A stretch of 64,000 nucleotides of DNA from Salinimonas chungwhensis DSM 16280 (GTDB lineage: Bacteria; Pseudomonadota; Gammaproteobacteria; Enterobacterales; Alteromonadaceae): contig NZ_KB899376.1 of NCBI RefSeq assembly GCF_000378185.1, forward strand, positions 851,748 to 915,747, in the 5' to 3' direction. The position numbers were made by a program, and so were the translations under genes. Of this stretch, positions 18,268 to 26,758 are shown piece after piece (position 1 is the stretch's first letter; every line of letters starts with the position of its first letter). The notes beneath the pieces are model-generated. The model was not told the DNA's origin. It saw only the letters and a program-made list of their open reading frames with translations, and did no database searches.

Positions 18268-19956
18268 ATGTCTCGACAGTGGTTTGTTTACTCTTCTATT
18301 GCACTGACCATGCTGTTAAGCGGTTGTCAGTCGCCTCAAACGCACCCCTCCCCCGAGACAGCTGAGCAGACTCAGTCCAGCTCTGATGAAACTGGCAGCT
18401 GCGAAGTAGGCAAAACGCCGATTAAGAATCAGCAAGATTGTGAAATCGCTAAGGACGGGGTCATTGATGTTATCCATCCTGAAGAAGATCTTGTTGTTAG
18501 TGCCAAGCCGGACGAAAAGGATGCGCTGGATAAAGAACCCGCTCCGGTGGTCATCACCGATGTCTGGGCCCGCATTGCCAATCAACTGAACTTTGAGGTA
18601 CCGGATAATCGACGAGTTGCCGTTCAGCGTAACTGGTATCTTAAACATCCTGAATATATGGCCCGCGTAACCCGCCGCGCCCAGCCTTTTTTATTTTATA
18701 TCACCAGCCAAATCGAAGAACAGGAAATGCCATTGGAATTGGCATTGTTACCCATAGTGGAAAGCGCCTTTGACCCGTTTGCCTATTCCCATGGTAGAGC
18801 AGCAGGTATGTGGCAGTTTATTCCGGGTACTGCGCGCCGTTTTGGTATTCGTCAGTCATGGTGGTATGACGGCAGACGCGATGTTATCGCCTCTACTGAC
18901 GGTGCATTGAGCTATCTGACCTACCTGTACGAATATTTTGATGGCAACTGGCTGCATGCGCTGGCCGCTTACAATAGCGGTGAAGGTAGAGTCAGACGCG
19001 CCATCAAACGTAATCAGCAGGCTGGCAAACCAACCGACTTCTGGTCGTTGGACCTGCCCCGTGAAACCCGTGCTTATGTGCCCAAATTGCTGGCGCTGGC
19101 GGATATACTTAAGAACAAACAATCCTACGACTTTGCCTGGCCGGCCATTGAAAATGTTCCGGTAATAAAAATTGTGGATCTTGGCTCTCAGGTTGATTTG
19201 GCATTTGCCGCTGATTTAGCAGGGATGGACTTAAAGGCTTTACAGGCTCTAAACCCTGGCTTTAATCGTTGGGCTACCGACCCTGACGGCCCTCACCACT
19301 TGGTATTGCCTGCAGATAAAGCTGAGAATTTCACGCGCCAGCTTGCCAGTATTGATCGTGATGAGCGACTTAACTGGGTACGGCATACCGTCAAGCGTGG
19401 TGATAGCTTATTGAAACTTGCCAACCAATATCATACAACCGCCAAGATAATTCGTCAGGTAAACAATCTCGATAGCAACATGATCCGCATTGGCGACCAC
19501 ATCATGGTTCCTGTTGCCTTAAAAGCCCTCAATGCCTATGCCCTCTCCCAGGATCAGCGGCTTGCATCGCTGCAAAACATTCAGCGCGCCGACCATAAAC
19601 TGGTACACAAGGTTAAGTCGGGGGATACCTTTTGGGAGCTAAGTCGTAAATATAAGGTTGATACCCGTGAACTGGCCAAATGGAATGGCATGGCGCCCAC
19701 CGATCCGCTTCATCCAGGCAAAGAACTGGTTGTATGGGTAAATAAAGTAAGCGACTCGCAGCGCAACGATGCAGTGATTAAAACCCTTACCTATACCGTT
19801 AGAAAAGGCGACTCATTATCGGTCATCGCAAACAAATTTAACGTGCGAATTAAAGATATAAAAGACTGGAATGATATTGCCAACCAGCGTTATCTTCAGC
19901 CTGGACAAAAGCTTAAATTATTTGTGGATATCACCAGACTTAAAAATATAGGATAG
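18268..19956 (+). CDS. mltD: Membrane-bound lytic murein transglycosylase D, three LysM domains
   Basis: Outer-membrane lipoprotein that cleaves peptidoglycan glycan strands. It has a lipoprotein signal with lipobox LLSGC. The family 1 SLT domain carries catalytic Glu in LPIVESAFDPFAYSHGRAAG near residue 170, followed by GMWQFIPGTARRFG and ALAAYNSGEGRVRRA. Three LysM peptidoglycan-binding modules start near residues 370 (HTVKRGDSLLKLA), 444 (HKVKSGDTFWELS) and 507 (YTVRKGDSLSVIA). I choose the ATG at 18268, preceded by AAAGGTG at a good distance, giving 562 residues; an upstream ATG at 18247 has no ribosome site. E. coli MltD has two LysM modules, so this form is longer at the C-terminus. Confidence 0.94.
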   Translation: MSRQWFVYSSIALTMLLSGCQSPQTHPSPETAEQTQSSSDETGSCEVGKTPIKNQQDCEIAKDGVIDVIHPEEDLVVSAKPDEKDALDKEPAPVVITDVWARIANQLNFEVPDNRRVAVQRNWYLKHPEYMARVTRRAQPFLFYITSQIEEQEMPLELALLPIVESAFDPFAYSHGRAAGMWQFIPGTARRFGIRQSWWYDGRRDVIASTDGALSYLTYLYEYFDGNWLHALAAYNSGEGRVRRAIKRNQQAGKPTDFWSLDLPRETRAYVPKLLALADILKNKQSYDFAWPAIENVPVIKIVDLGSQVDLAFAADLAGMDLKALQALNPGFNRWATDPDGPHHLVLPADKAENFTRQLASIDRDERLNWVRHTVKRGDSLLKLANQYHTTAKIIRQVNNLDSNMIRIGDHIMVPVALKALNAYALSQDQRLASLQNIQRADHKLVHKVKSGDTFWELSRKYKVDTRELAKWNGMAPTDPLHPGKELVVWVNKVSDSQRNDAVIKTLTYTVRKGDSLSVIANKFNVRIKDIKDWNDIANQRYLQPGQKLKLFVDITRLKNIG

Positions 19957-19963
19957 CATTGGT

Positions 19964-21019
19964 ATGTTAAGGATTAACCGGGAAAATCTAAGAAAAAGCC
20001 ATCAGGGGCCCTGGTTAGTCGTCGATTTACTCATGCTGGTTCTGCTGTTAATTAATCTCGGGTGGTTAATTTTTGATGCCTTGTATTCCACAGCATCAAT
20101 GCAACATGTGCTATCTACTTATTTGCCCGCTGTCTACCGTGGTTATCAACCTGTCCATCAAAATTTTCTGCTTATTGATCTGGTTTTCATCGCCATATTT
20201 TTAACAGAGTTTTGTGTAAGATGGGCAGTATCTGTAGCGCAAAAAGAACATTTGCGCTGGTACTTTTTCCCGGTGTTACACTGGTACGATATTGTCGGGC
20301 TAATTCCGCTGACATTTACCCGCCTGTTTCGTTTTCTGCGTATATTTTCAATTTTACATCGATTGCATAAGTTCGAAATCATTGATTTAAACCGCACCCG
20401 CACCTACCGCTTTTTTGCGTTTTACTATGACGTGTTCGTAGAAGAGCTTAGCGACCGCATCGTGGTAAAAATTCTGGCCGATATTCAGGAAGATATCCGG
20501 GAAGGCTCCCCGCTGATTGATAAAATTACCGACCAGGTTCTGGCGCCGCGCCGCCCGGTGCTCACTCAATGGGTTGCCGGGGTTATGCAACATATGGGCA
20601 ATGGCCTGTCAGATAACGAACAGGGCTCTGTTATTCGTGAACACGTTAAACAAAGCGTTGGCAAAGCAGTCAAGAACAACCAGCAGTTCAACAATCTGGC
20701 CTATTTGCCTGTGGTGGGAAAAACCATTGAAAATACACTGGAGCAAACCATCACCGATATCGTTACCGCATCGCTGATCAATTTGCTTAGCGATGTCAGT
20801 GATGAGCGTATCAATGAATTTATCCAGTCAGGCGTAAAAGGTTATTCGCCCAAGACAGAAGCGCTGGACAAAGAAGTGTTGAAGGTAGTCGATGAATGTT
20901 TTGATTTGGTCAAAGCGCATGTGTCGCAACAGCGCTGGAAAGCGCACTTAAGTGGTAGCGCAAAAACCGTTCCCATGCCGGATGTCAATGAACACCCGGT
21001 CGACCCCAATAAACAGTAA
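19964..21019 (+). CDS. Voltage-sensor-like membrane protein without a recognisable pore
   Basis: A 351-residue protein. The first about 135 residues hold four likely membrane segments: VVDLLMLVLLLINLGWLIF, then after an extracytoplasmic stretch LLIDLVFIAIFLTEFCVRWA, WYDIVGLIPL, and an arginine-periodic helix TRLFRFLRIFSILHRLHKF. This resembles S1-S4 of voltage-gated cation channels, with S4 Arg at every third position. No S5-P-S6 pore or selectivity filter follows. Instead there are about 200 soluble residues with helices and repeated hydrophobic patches (VAGVMQHMGNGLSD, LEQTITDIVTASLINLLSD). Related Alteromonadales proteins are usually just called ion transporter-like. It begins 7 bases after mltD and is probably cotranscribed with it. 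Confidence 0.65.
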   Translation: MLRINRENLRKSHQGPWLVVDLLMLVLLLINLGWLIFDALYSTASMQHVLSTYLPAVYRGYQPVHQNFLLIDLVFIAIFLTEFCVRWAVSVAQKEHLRWYFFPVLHWYDIVGLIPLTFTRLFRFLRIFSILHRLHKFEIIDLNRTRTYRFFAFYYDVFVEELSDRIVVKILADIQEDIREGSPLIDKITDQVLAPRRPVLTQWVAGVMQHMGNGLSDNEQGSVIREHVKQSVGKAVKNNQQFNNLAYLPVVGKTIENTLEQTITDIVTASLINLLSDVSDERINEFIQSGVKGYSPKTEALDKEVLKVVDECFDLVKAHVSQQRWKAHLSGSAKTVPMPDVNEHPVDPNKQ

Positions 21020-21033
21020 CAGGCATGTTGCAC

Positions 21034-21513
21034 ATGAAGATGGCCCTTCGCATTCCCCCGGTGATTGTGCTGCTAATAGCAGGTGTGCTGCAACAGATCA
21101 CTGATTTTTACGCTGAGGGTGAGAAACATCGTGCAATGACGATTAGCGCTGTGCTGGTCTTTGTTATAGCTTTGTTTATCGGCATCCTTGCTATAGTACA
21201 GTTTCGGCACCATCAAACAACCGTAGATCCCAGGTATCCTGACAGCGCATCGTCACTGATTACGCAGGGTATTTTTCGCGTCTCCCGCAATCCTATTTAT
21301 CTGGCTATGGCGTTAGTGCTGACTGCGCAGTCACTATGGCTTTCGAACTGGCTCACACTTATTCCGCTATTCGTGTTCTGCATGTATATTCAGCACTTTC
21401 AAATTATTCCCGAAGAACACGCCTTACGTGCGCATTTCGGTAGCGCTTATAACCTCTATTGCCAGCGCACGAGGCGCTGGCTGGGAATAAAAACTACTGA
21501 CGACGCCAGATAG
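21034..21513 (+). CDS. Isoprenylcysteine carboxyl methyltransferase (ICMT)-like membrane protein
   Basis: A small membrane methyltransferase-family protein of about 159 residues with four to five hydrophobic segments. The C-terminal signature of the ICMT/PEMT superfamily is clear: [18 protein letters not shown] followed after a hydrophobic hairpin by [20 protein letters not shown] and QRTRRW. This is the SAM- and substrate-binding region. The bacterial substrate is unknown. Three ATG codons lie close together (21025, 21034, 21040); the middle one is best spaced from AACAGG. It is 5-15 bases after the voltage-sensor-like gene, and its end overlaps the convergent cysS by 20 bases. Confidence 0.78.
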   Translation: MKMALRIPPVIVLLIAGVLQQITDFYAEGEKHRAMTISAVLVFVIALFIGILAIVQFRHHQTTVDPRYPDSASSLITQGIFRVSRNPIYLAMALVLTAQSLWLSNWLTLIPLFVFCMYIQHFQIIPEEHALRAHFGSAYNLYCQRTRRWLGIKTTDDAR

Positions 21514-22867
21514 TTCCCTCCGGGCCGTCTTCAAGCACAATGCCTCTGGCAGTTAGCGCATCACGCGCCTCATCGGCTGCTGCCCAGTTTTTACTGGCAC
21601 GGGCGTCGTTACGCTGTTTGATTAACGCCTCAATTTCCGCGCTATCATCACTGCCACCCTGTAAAAAGACGTCTGGCTCTGACTGCAAAATGCCCAATAT
21701 GCGACCAAGCGTTCTGAGCACACCGGCCAGGTGAGACGCCTCTTCAGTATCGGCTTTTTGCTTGTTCAGCGCTTTGGCGACATCAAACAATACTGACATC
21801 GCCTCTGGCACATTCAGATCATCATTCATCGCCTGTTCAAAGCGAACAAGATACTCATTATCGTCGTCGATGACCTGCTCTGTGACCTCTACGCCCCGCA
21901 GCGCTGTATACAAGCGCTCCAGAGCAGCGCGTGCCTGGGTGATATTATCCAATGAATAACTTAACTGGCTTCTGTAGTGGGCGGAGATCAAAAAGAAACG
22001 AAGTGTTTCTGCATCGTGTTGTTTTAACACATCCCGTAAGGTAAAGAAGTTGCCCAGCGACTTAGACATCTTTTCATTGTCCACCTGCACCATCCCTGTA
22101 TGCATCCAGGTGTTCACATAAGGCGTATCATAGGCACAGCACGATTGCGCCACCTCATTTTCGTGGTGGGGAAACATCAGATCGGAACCTCCGCCATGGA
22201 TATCAAAATGCTCACCAAGATGCTTATGATTCATCGCTGAGCATTCAATGTGCCAGCCGGGACGGCCACTGCCAAATGGTGACTCCCACGCCGGTTCGCC
22301 AGCTTTGGCCGACTTCCATAACACAAAATCGAGGGGATCATCTTTGCCTGCTGCAACATCTACCCGGGCGCCTGCGTTTAACTGTTCAAGGTTCTGTTTG
22401 CTTAGCCTGCCATAATCATCGTATTTACTGACATCAAACAACACATCTCCACTTTCAGACTGATACGCATAGCCTTTGTCGAGCAAGGTTTCGATGATAG
22501 TGATAATCTCTGGCATATGGTCGGTGACCCGCGGCTCCACATCAGGCTTTACCAGATTAATTGCGGCAAAATCCTCATGCATCATCGCAATAGTGCGCTC
22601 GGTCAACGCACTGACTGTCTCGCTATTTTCATTGGCTCGCGCGATGATTTTATCGTCAACATCCGTAATGTTACGTACATATTTTACGTTGTAGCCCAGA
22701 TGCCGCAGATAACGCACCAGTACATCAAACGACAGGTAAGTCCTGGCATGCCCCATATGACTCAGATCATAGACTGTGATTCCACACACATACAACCCCA
22801 CCTGCCCTTCATTGAGCGGTACAAAGCGCGCTTTTTCTCGGGTACGGGTATTGTAAAGGTGCAGCAT
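21494..22867 (-). CDS. cysS: Cysteinyl-tRNA synthetase
   Basis: Class I synthetase charging tRNA-Cys. The HIGH-like motif is in [25 protein letters not shown] in [14 protein letters not shown]. Zinc ligands are in [17 protein letters not shown], and the [14 protein letters not shown] region. The frame opens 41 codons further upstream (22990), but the ATG at 22867 follows AGGAAC and gives the canonical N-terminus MLHLYNT and 457 residues, the usual family length. Divergent from ppiB. The C-terminal 20 bases overlap the ICMT-like gene on the other strand. Confidence 0.97.
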   Translation of the reverse strand: MLHLYNTRTREKARFVPLNEGQVGLYVCGITVYDLSHMGHARTYLSFDVLVRYLRHLGYNVKYVRNITDVDDKIIARANENSETVSALTERTIAMMHEDFAAINLVKPDVEPRVTDHMPEIITIIETLLDKGYAYQSESGDVLFDVSKYDDYGRLSKQNLEQLNAGARVDVAAGKDDPLDFVLWKSAKAGEPAWESPFGSGRPGWHIECSAMNHKHLGEHFDIHGGGSDLMFPHHENEVAQSCCAYDTPYVNTWMHTGMVQVDNEKMSKSLGNFFTLRDVLKQHDAETLRFFLISAHYRSQLSYSLDNITQARAALERLYTALRGVEVTEQVIDDDNEYLVRFEQAMNDDLNVPEAMSVLFDVAKALNKQKADTEEASHLAGVLRTLGRILGILQSEPDVFLQGGSDDSAEIEALIKQRNDARASKNWAAADEARDALTARGIVLEDGPEGTIWRRQ

Positions 22868-23027
22868 CTTTTTATGTTCCTGTTCTGAATAAAAATCGGC
22901 GCAAAGTTTAGCACTGTCAGCAGGCAAGTCACAGTGTTTGTTCAGCCAGCTATTGTGCCGATTTATCTTTGTCTGAATTTGGGCTACCATAATCTCATTC
23001 TGACACCTTATAGAAAGGCAAATTTAC

Positions 23028-23519
23028 ATGGTAACGTTAAAAACCAATTTTGGTGACATCAAGATAGAACTGTTTGAGGATAAAGCACCTAAGACCGTTG
23101 AAAACTTTATTAACTACGTTAAAGAAGGTTTTTATGACAATACTGTCTTTCATCGGGTCATTGACGGCTTTATGGTTCAGGGTGGTGGATTTACCCCAGA
23201 TATGGAGCAAAAAAATACCGGTGCCGCCATCGAAAATGAAGCAAATAACGGTATTGCTAACGAAAAAGGCACGCTGGCTATGGCTCGCACCAATGATCCT
23301 CACTCAGCCACGTCGCAGTTTTTTATTAATGTAAAAGATAACGACTTTTTAAACTTTACCAGCGAATCGGTCAATGGCTGGGGTTACTGCGTCTTTGCTA
23401 AAGTGGTAGAAGGCATGGATGTTGTCGAAAAGATTAAAGACGTTAAGACCGGCAGTCATGGTTTCCATCAGGATGTGCCAGTAGAGCCTGTTATTATTGA
23501 AAAAGCAGAACTGAATTAA
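23028..23519 (+). CDS. ppiB: Peptidyl-prolyl cis-trans isomerase B (cyclophilin)
   Basis: Cytoplasmic cyclophilin of 163 residues without a signal peptide. The catalytic core [15 protein letters not shown] with the key Arg, followed by [20 protein letters not shown] and [20 protein letters not shown], is fully conserved. AAAGG lies 8 bases before the ATG. The neighbours, cysS upstream on the other strand and lpxH downstream, reproduce the E. coli order cysS-ppiB-lpxH. Confidence 0.97.
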   Translation: MVTLKTNFGDIKIELFEDKAPKTVENFINYVKEGFYDNTVFHRVIDGFMVQGGGFTPDMEQKNTGAAIENEANNGIANEKGTLAMARTNDPHSATSQFFINVKDNDFLNFTSESVNGWGYCVFAKVVEGMDVVEKIKDVKTGSHGFHQDVPVEPVIIEKAELN

Positions 23520-23534
23520 TCAGTCGACTCTTAG

Positions 23535-23555
23535 CCGGACAGTTTGCCTGTCCGG
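23535..23555 (+). terminator. Short GC-rich hairpin between ppiB and lpxH
   Basis: An 8-bp stem CCGGACAG/CTGTCCGG with a 5-base loop, 15 bases after the ppiB stop. Only weak T content follows, so termination is probably partial and lpxH may be read through. Confidence 0.5.
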
Positions 23556-23584
23556 TGCTTATTAAACTTTCGCCTCAGTTGCTC

Positions 23585-24310
23585 ATGCCATTTACTTACT
23601 TCATTGCCGACCTTCATCTTACCGCTGACAGACCTGACATTTCCGGATGCCTGTTTCGCTTTTTGAAAGAAGACGCGCGCGGGGCCGATGCTCTGTATGT
23701 GTTGGGTGATCTTTTTGAGGTCTGGATCGGTGATGATAATGTCACGCCGTTCAATGACGCGGTGGCGAAAGCGTTTTATCATCTCAGCCAATCCGTACCA
23801 ATATACTTTATTCACGGAAACCGGGATTTTGCCATTCGCCAAAAGTGGGCGACGAAGGCCGGCATGACAATTCTTAATGAGCAGACGGTTATCGATTTAT
23901 ACGGTCAGGCAACGCTTATTACCCATGGTGACGAGCTTTGTACTCGCGATGTCGCGTATCAGAAATTCAGAAAAAAATCCCGCAGTTGGTGGTGGCCGCG
24001 CCTGATGCTGGCCATGCCGCTATGGTTCAGACGCCGTGTCGCTGAAAACGGTCGTAGGGAAAGCCGTGAAACGCAAAAACATCTGCATCAGGAAATCATG
24101 GATGTAACTCCTTCAGAAGTTACTGCTGTCATGGAGCAATATCACGTACAGCGACTTATTCATGGGCATACCCATCGACCTGCCATACATACTTTTACCG
24201 CGAACAGCTTGCCTGCTCAGCGTATTGTTTTGGGTGACTGGTATGAACAGGGTTCCGTACTAAAAGTCACGCCGAATTCCACAGACTTACAAACCAGAAA
24301 CTTTTTGTAA
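23585..24310 (+). CDS. lpxH: UDP-2,3-diacylglucosamine diphosphatase
   Basis: Calcineurin-like phosphoesterase that makes lipid X in lipid A synthesis. Metal motifs are in order: ADLHL at residue 7, GDLFEVWIGDD near 40, HGNRDF near 79, THGDELC near 114, HGHTHRP near 194. I choose the ATG at 23585 (MPFTYFIADLHL), which matches the family N-terminus and gives 241 residues; a GTG at 23555 would add ten residues that sit in the hairpin region. The ribosome site is weak. Cotranscription with ppiB is likely, as in E. coli. Confidence 0.95.
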   Translation: MPFTYFIADLHLTADRPDISGCLFRFLKEDARGADALYVLGDLFEVWIGDDNVTPFNDAVAKAFYHLSQSVPIYFIHGNRDFAIRQKWATKAGMTILNEQTVIDLYGQATLITHGDELCTRDVAYQKFRKKSRSWWWPRLMLAMPLWFRRRVAENGRRESRETQKHLHQEIMDVTPSEVTAVMEQYHVQRLIHGHTHRPAIHTFTANSLPAQRIVLGDWYEQGSVLKVTPNSTDLQTRNFL

Positions 24311-24412
24311 TCATCAACATCGGCAAGTTTACAGCTCTCTGACGCTCATCAGACTAGTTTATATTCAATTAATGCTATACATTAAATTGTCTGAATTCAC
24401 CTGAGTATTATT

Positions 24413-25021
24413 ATGGCTAACACTATCTTTACGTTACCTTTTTTGCTCACTATTGCCATTGTAATCGTCTTGTTTGTTTTCGTCGCAGAGGTTATTGCTA
24501 TTTTTTGCAATACCAGCTTACTTGGACTGGATAAAACGTTTCCTGAAAATAACATCTCGCTTCAAAAAAATATGCCCTCCTTATTACACTGGACAGGTCT
24601 TGAACAAGCCCCTTTCCTGCTTTGGATGGTGACTTTTCTGAGCCTGTTCGTAATTGTGACTTTTGGCCTGAATATTATTGCCGTGTGGTTTACCGCTTCT
24701 GAGTTACCGCTGACGTTGCAGCTACTGCTATGTGGGGGCATTAGCCTGATCCTGTGTAAACGCTGTGTGCATTACCTGATACGGTTATTGTGGACTCTTC
24801 CACCTAAACAGCAAACAGAGGACATGGCTGGACAGCATGCTGTGATTACTATGGGAATTGCCATTGCCAGGCAGCCCGCGGAGGCCCGAATCATCACCAG
24901 CCCCGATTGCCCAAGGTATCTGATGGTGGTGCCTGCAAACGACGCTGAGATACTCAGGCCTGGTGACATGGTCAGGGTACAAAACTGGGAGAATAACCGC
25001 TGGAAAGCGACAAAAATTTAG
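24413..25021 (+). CDS. YqiJ-like membrane protein with C-terminal OB-fold-like domain
   Basis: A 202-residue protein. The N-terminal half has three hydrophobic segments (ILPFLLTIAIVIVLFVF-type, LLWMVTFLSLFVIVTFGLNI, LTLQLLLCGGISLILC). After a linker (PPKQQTEDMAGQHAVITMG) comes a soluble beta-rich end with the NfeD/YqiJ pattern (ILRPGDMVRVQNWENNRWKA). The architecture and length match E. coli YqiJ. In many bacteria such a protein is encoded beside a flotillin-like YqiK partner; none is present here. Its last 4 bases overlap the convergent gene at 25018. Function is unknown beyond a presumed link to membrane microdomains. Confidence 0.65.
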   Translation: MANTIFTLPFLLTIAIVIVLFVFVAEVIAIFCNTSLLGLDKTFPENNISLQKNMPSLLHWTGLEQAPFLLWMVTFLSLFVIVTFGLNIIAVWFTASELPLTLQLLLCGGISLILCKRCVHYLIRLLWTLPPKQQTEDMAGQHAVITMGIAIARQPAEARIITSPDCPRYLMVVPANDAEILRPGDMVRVQNWENNRWKATKI

Positions 25022-25686
25022 TCTTTTGACCCTTCATTCTCTTTTTGCTCTTCATTTTGAGGAGCTTCCAGAGCCTGTTCCAGTTGGAGTAATTTTTTTG
25101 ACCGCAGGTTTTGATGCAGATCGGAGTTAATATACGTGTACAAGAATAACAACAGGATAATTGGCGTAAAAATAAGCACCAACAACCACTCAAGAGAATT
25201 ATACCCCCACCGTCTGACTGCTACCGATTCTGTCTTACACCGTTTACGCAACGTATTAAGTCGAGCGTGCAAAAACATGAAAATGACCACCGAGCCTACA
25301 GAAACAATTACACGATAAACTGTTTCTACCTCGATCACGCTGGCGACCGCAAAAAACAGCCCGCAAGAGAAAAATAGGCTCATCCAGAGATAGTCCAGAA
25401 GAGATGGCCAGCTTCGTATATTGAGACGTTTTTCAGCGCGTCGCAAATAAACAAAAAATCGCTTGAAGGCAATAGGCTGAACAATAAAAACTAACGGCAC
25501 CAAAGACCATAAAAAAGGCGTTATTTCATCGTCATCATTTACGGCACGTATGTCCCGGCTGGCGAGAAAAAACCATACAGGCAGATAAAGTCCCGCCGTG
25601 CAGAATACCAGTAATCCCTCAAGCACGCTAAGCCGCACAGGTGCTGTGGTATAGGGCGCATTTGCTTCATGTTGCGTGTTAGCCAT
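25018..25686 (-). CDS. Four-helix membrane protein of unknown function
   Basis: A 222-residue protein with four to five hydrophobic segments (LEGLLVFCTAGLYLPVWFFL; FLWSLVPLVFIVQPIAF; DYLWMSLFFSCGLFFAVASV; RVIVSVGSVVIFMFLH; EWLLVLIFTPIILLLFLYTY) and a charged, Glu/Gln-rich C-terminal tail. The opening VLEGLLVFCTAGLYLPVWF loosely resembles DUF4234-type proteins. I do not recognise it with confidence. It is convergent with the YqiJ-like gene and follows miaE on the same strand by about 120 bases, so it could have its own promoter. Confidence 0.6.
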   Translation of the reverse strand: MANTQHEANAPYTTAPVRLSVLEGLLVFCTAGLYLPVWFFLASRDIRAVNDDDEITPFLWSLVPLVFIVQPIAFKRFFVYLRRAEKRLNIRSWPSLLDYLWMSLFFSCGLFFAVASVIEVETVYRVIVSVGSVVIFMFLHARLNTLRKRCKTESVAVRRWGYNSLEWLLVLIFTPIILLLFLYTYINSDLHQNLRSKKLLQLEQALEAPQNEEQKENEGSKD

Positions 25687-25805
25687 ACTATTGCCGAATC
25701 CTTAAAGAAACAAAATTCTCCGCTAGACCGTTGCTCATTAATAACGTTTTAATCTTTCTATGTAGTTTAAAAGCCACTAACAAGTTCAGTTAGATAAACA
25801 AAAGG

Positions 25806-26585
25806 TTATGCATATGCATTTTGCTGCACAACAGGTCTTCCGCTATGAAATTTAAAATCCTCGTCAGGCTCAGAAATAAGCAAGGCTTCTGCCTGCCCGA
25901 AAAATGCCACACGTTCACTGATATCCTCATTGGCGATTTTCTGCGCCAATGCCAGATAATCCTCAAAATGGCGTGCTTCAGAACGTAACAGCGAGACATA
26001 AAATTGCCCAAGCTTTTCATCTACATGAGGCGCCAGCATGGCGAATCTTTCGCACGATCTTGCTTCTATATAAGCCCCACAGATGAGTTTATCTACTAAC
26101 GCCTGAGGCTCATATGTTCTGACATGCTTTAACAACCCTTTGGCATAGCGGCTGGACGGCACATTTTTATACTCAATGTTGTACTCATGCATGATTTCAA
26201 GTACCTGACAAAAATGGTGCAACTCTTCCTTGATAAGCAAAACCATTTTATCAATCAGTTCCTGACCATACAGCGAGTTTGATTTGGGCAGCATGGTTTT
26301 GCTGAGCCGACCATTTGCAGATAGCATCGCTGCGTCACCTTTGTTGCGGTATACAAAATCTTCGTAAGGCTTGAGCCACTGCAACAAGGCCTGGCCGCTT
26401 TGTTCATCCACCGCATAACGACGAATAAGAAACATGGCTGACTGTGCTGCTTTGAGCTCGCAGATAAGATGATCGGTAAGAACCACTGAAAGATTTTCGG
26501 GTTCCTGCGCCTTTTCAACCCAGCTTTGCGGTGTTTGTACCTGTAAAAAAGTGTTAATCGGCTGCAATAAGGAAGAATCAAACAC
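25806..26585 (-). CDS. miaE: tRNA-(ms2io6A)-hydroxylase
   Basis: Non-haem di-iron monooxygenase that hydroxylates the isopentenyl group of ms2i6A37 in tRNA. The 259 residues show the carboxylate/histidine ligands in two ferritin-like helix pairs: LICELKAAQSAMFLIRRY, KEELHHFCQVLEIM, GAYIEARSCERFAML and LRSEARHFEDYLALA. The family is well preserved in length and motifs. It reads away from the SDR-SPW-VKOR-like fusion gene. The C-terminal about 25 residues are less conserved. Confidence 0.93.
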   Translation of the reverse strand: MFDSSLLQPINTFLQVQTPQSWVEKAQEPENLSVVLTDHLICELKAAQSAMFLIRRYAVDEQSGQALLQWLKPYEDFVYRNKGDAAMLSANGRLSKTMLPKSNSLYGQELIDKMVLLIKEELHHFCQVLEIMHEYNIEYKNVPSSRYAKGLLKHVRTYEPQALVDKLICGAYIEARSCERFAMLAPHVDEKLGQFYVSLLRSEARHFEDYLALAQKIANEDISERVAFFGQAEALLISEPDEDFKFHSGRPVVQQNAYA

Positions 26586-26758
26586 GAAAGTTAAACACCC
26601 GTTTGACAGTAAATTTTAGTGGGTCGGATGATAGCACAACGGCTGTACGCAGTGCTATCCGGCATTTAGCAGCGAAAACCGTTACCGCGACTGACCCGAT
26701 TGTTACATTCAATCGTTTTCATTAGTCACACTACAAATTTTCGTTCTGGGGTAAGGAT

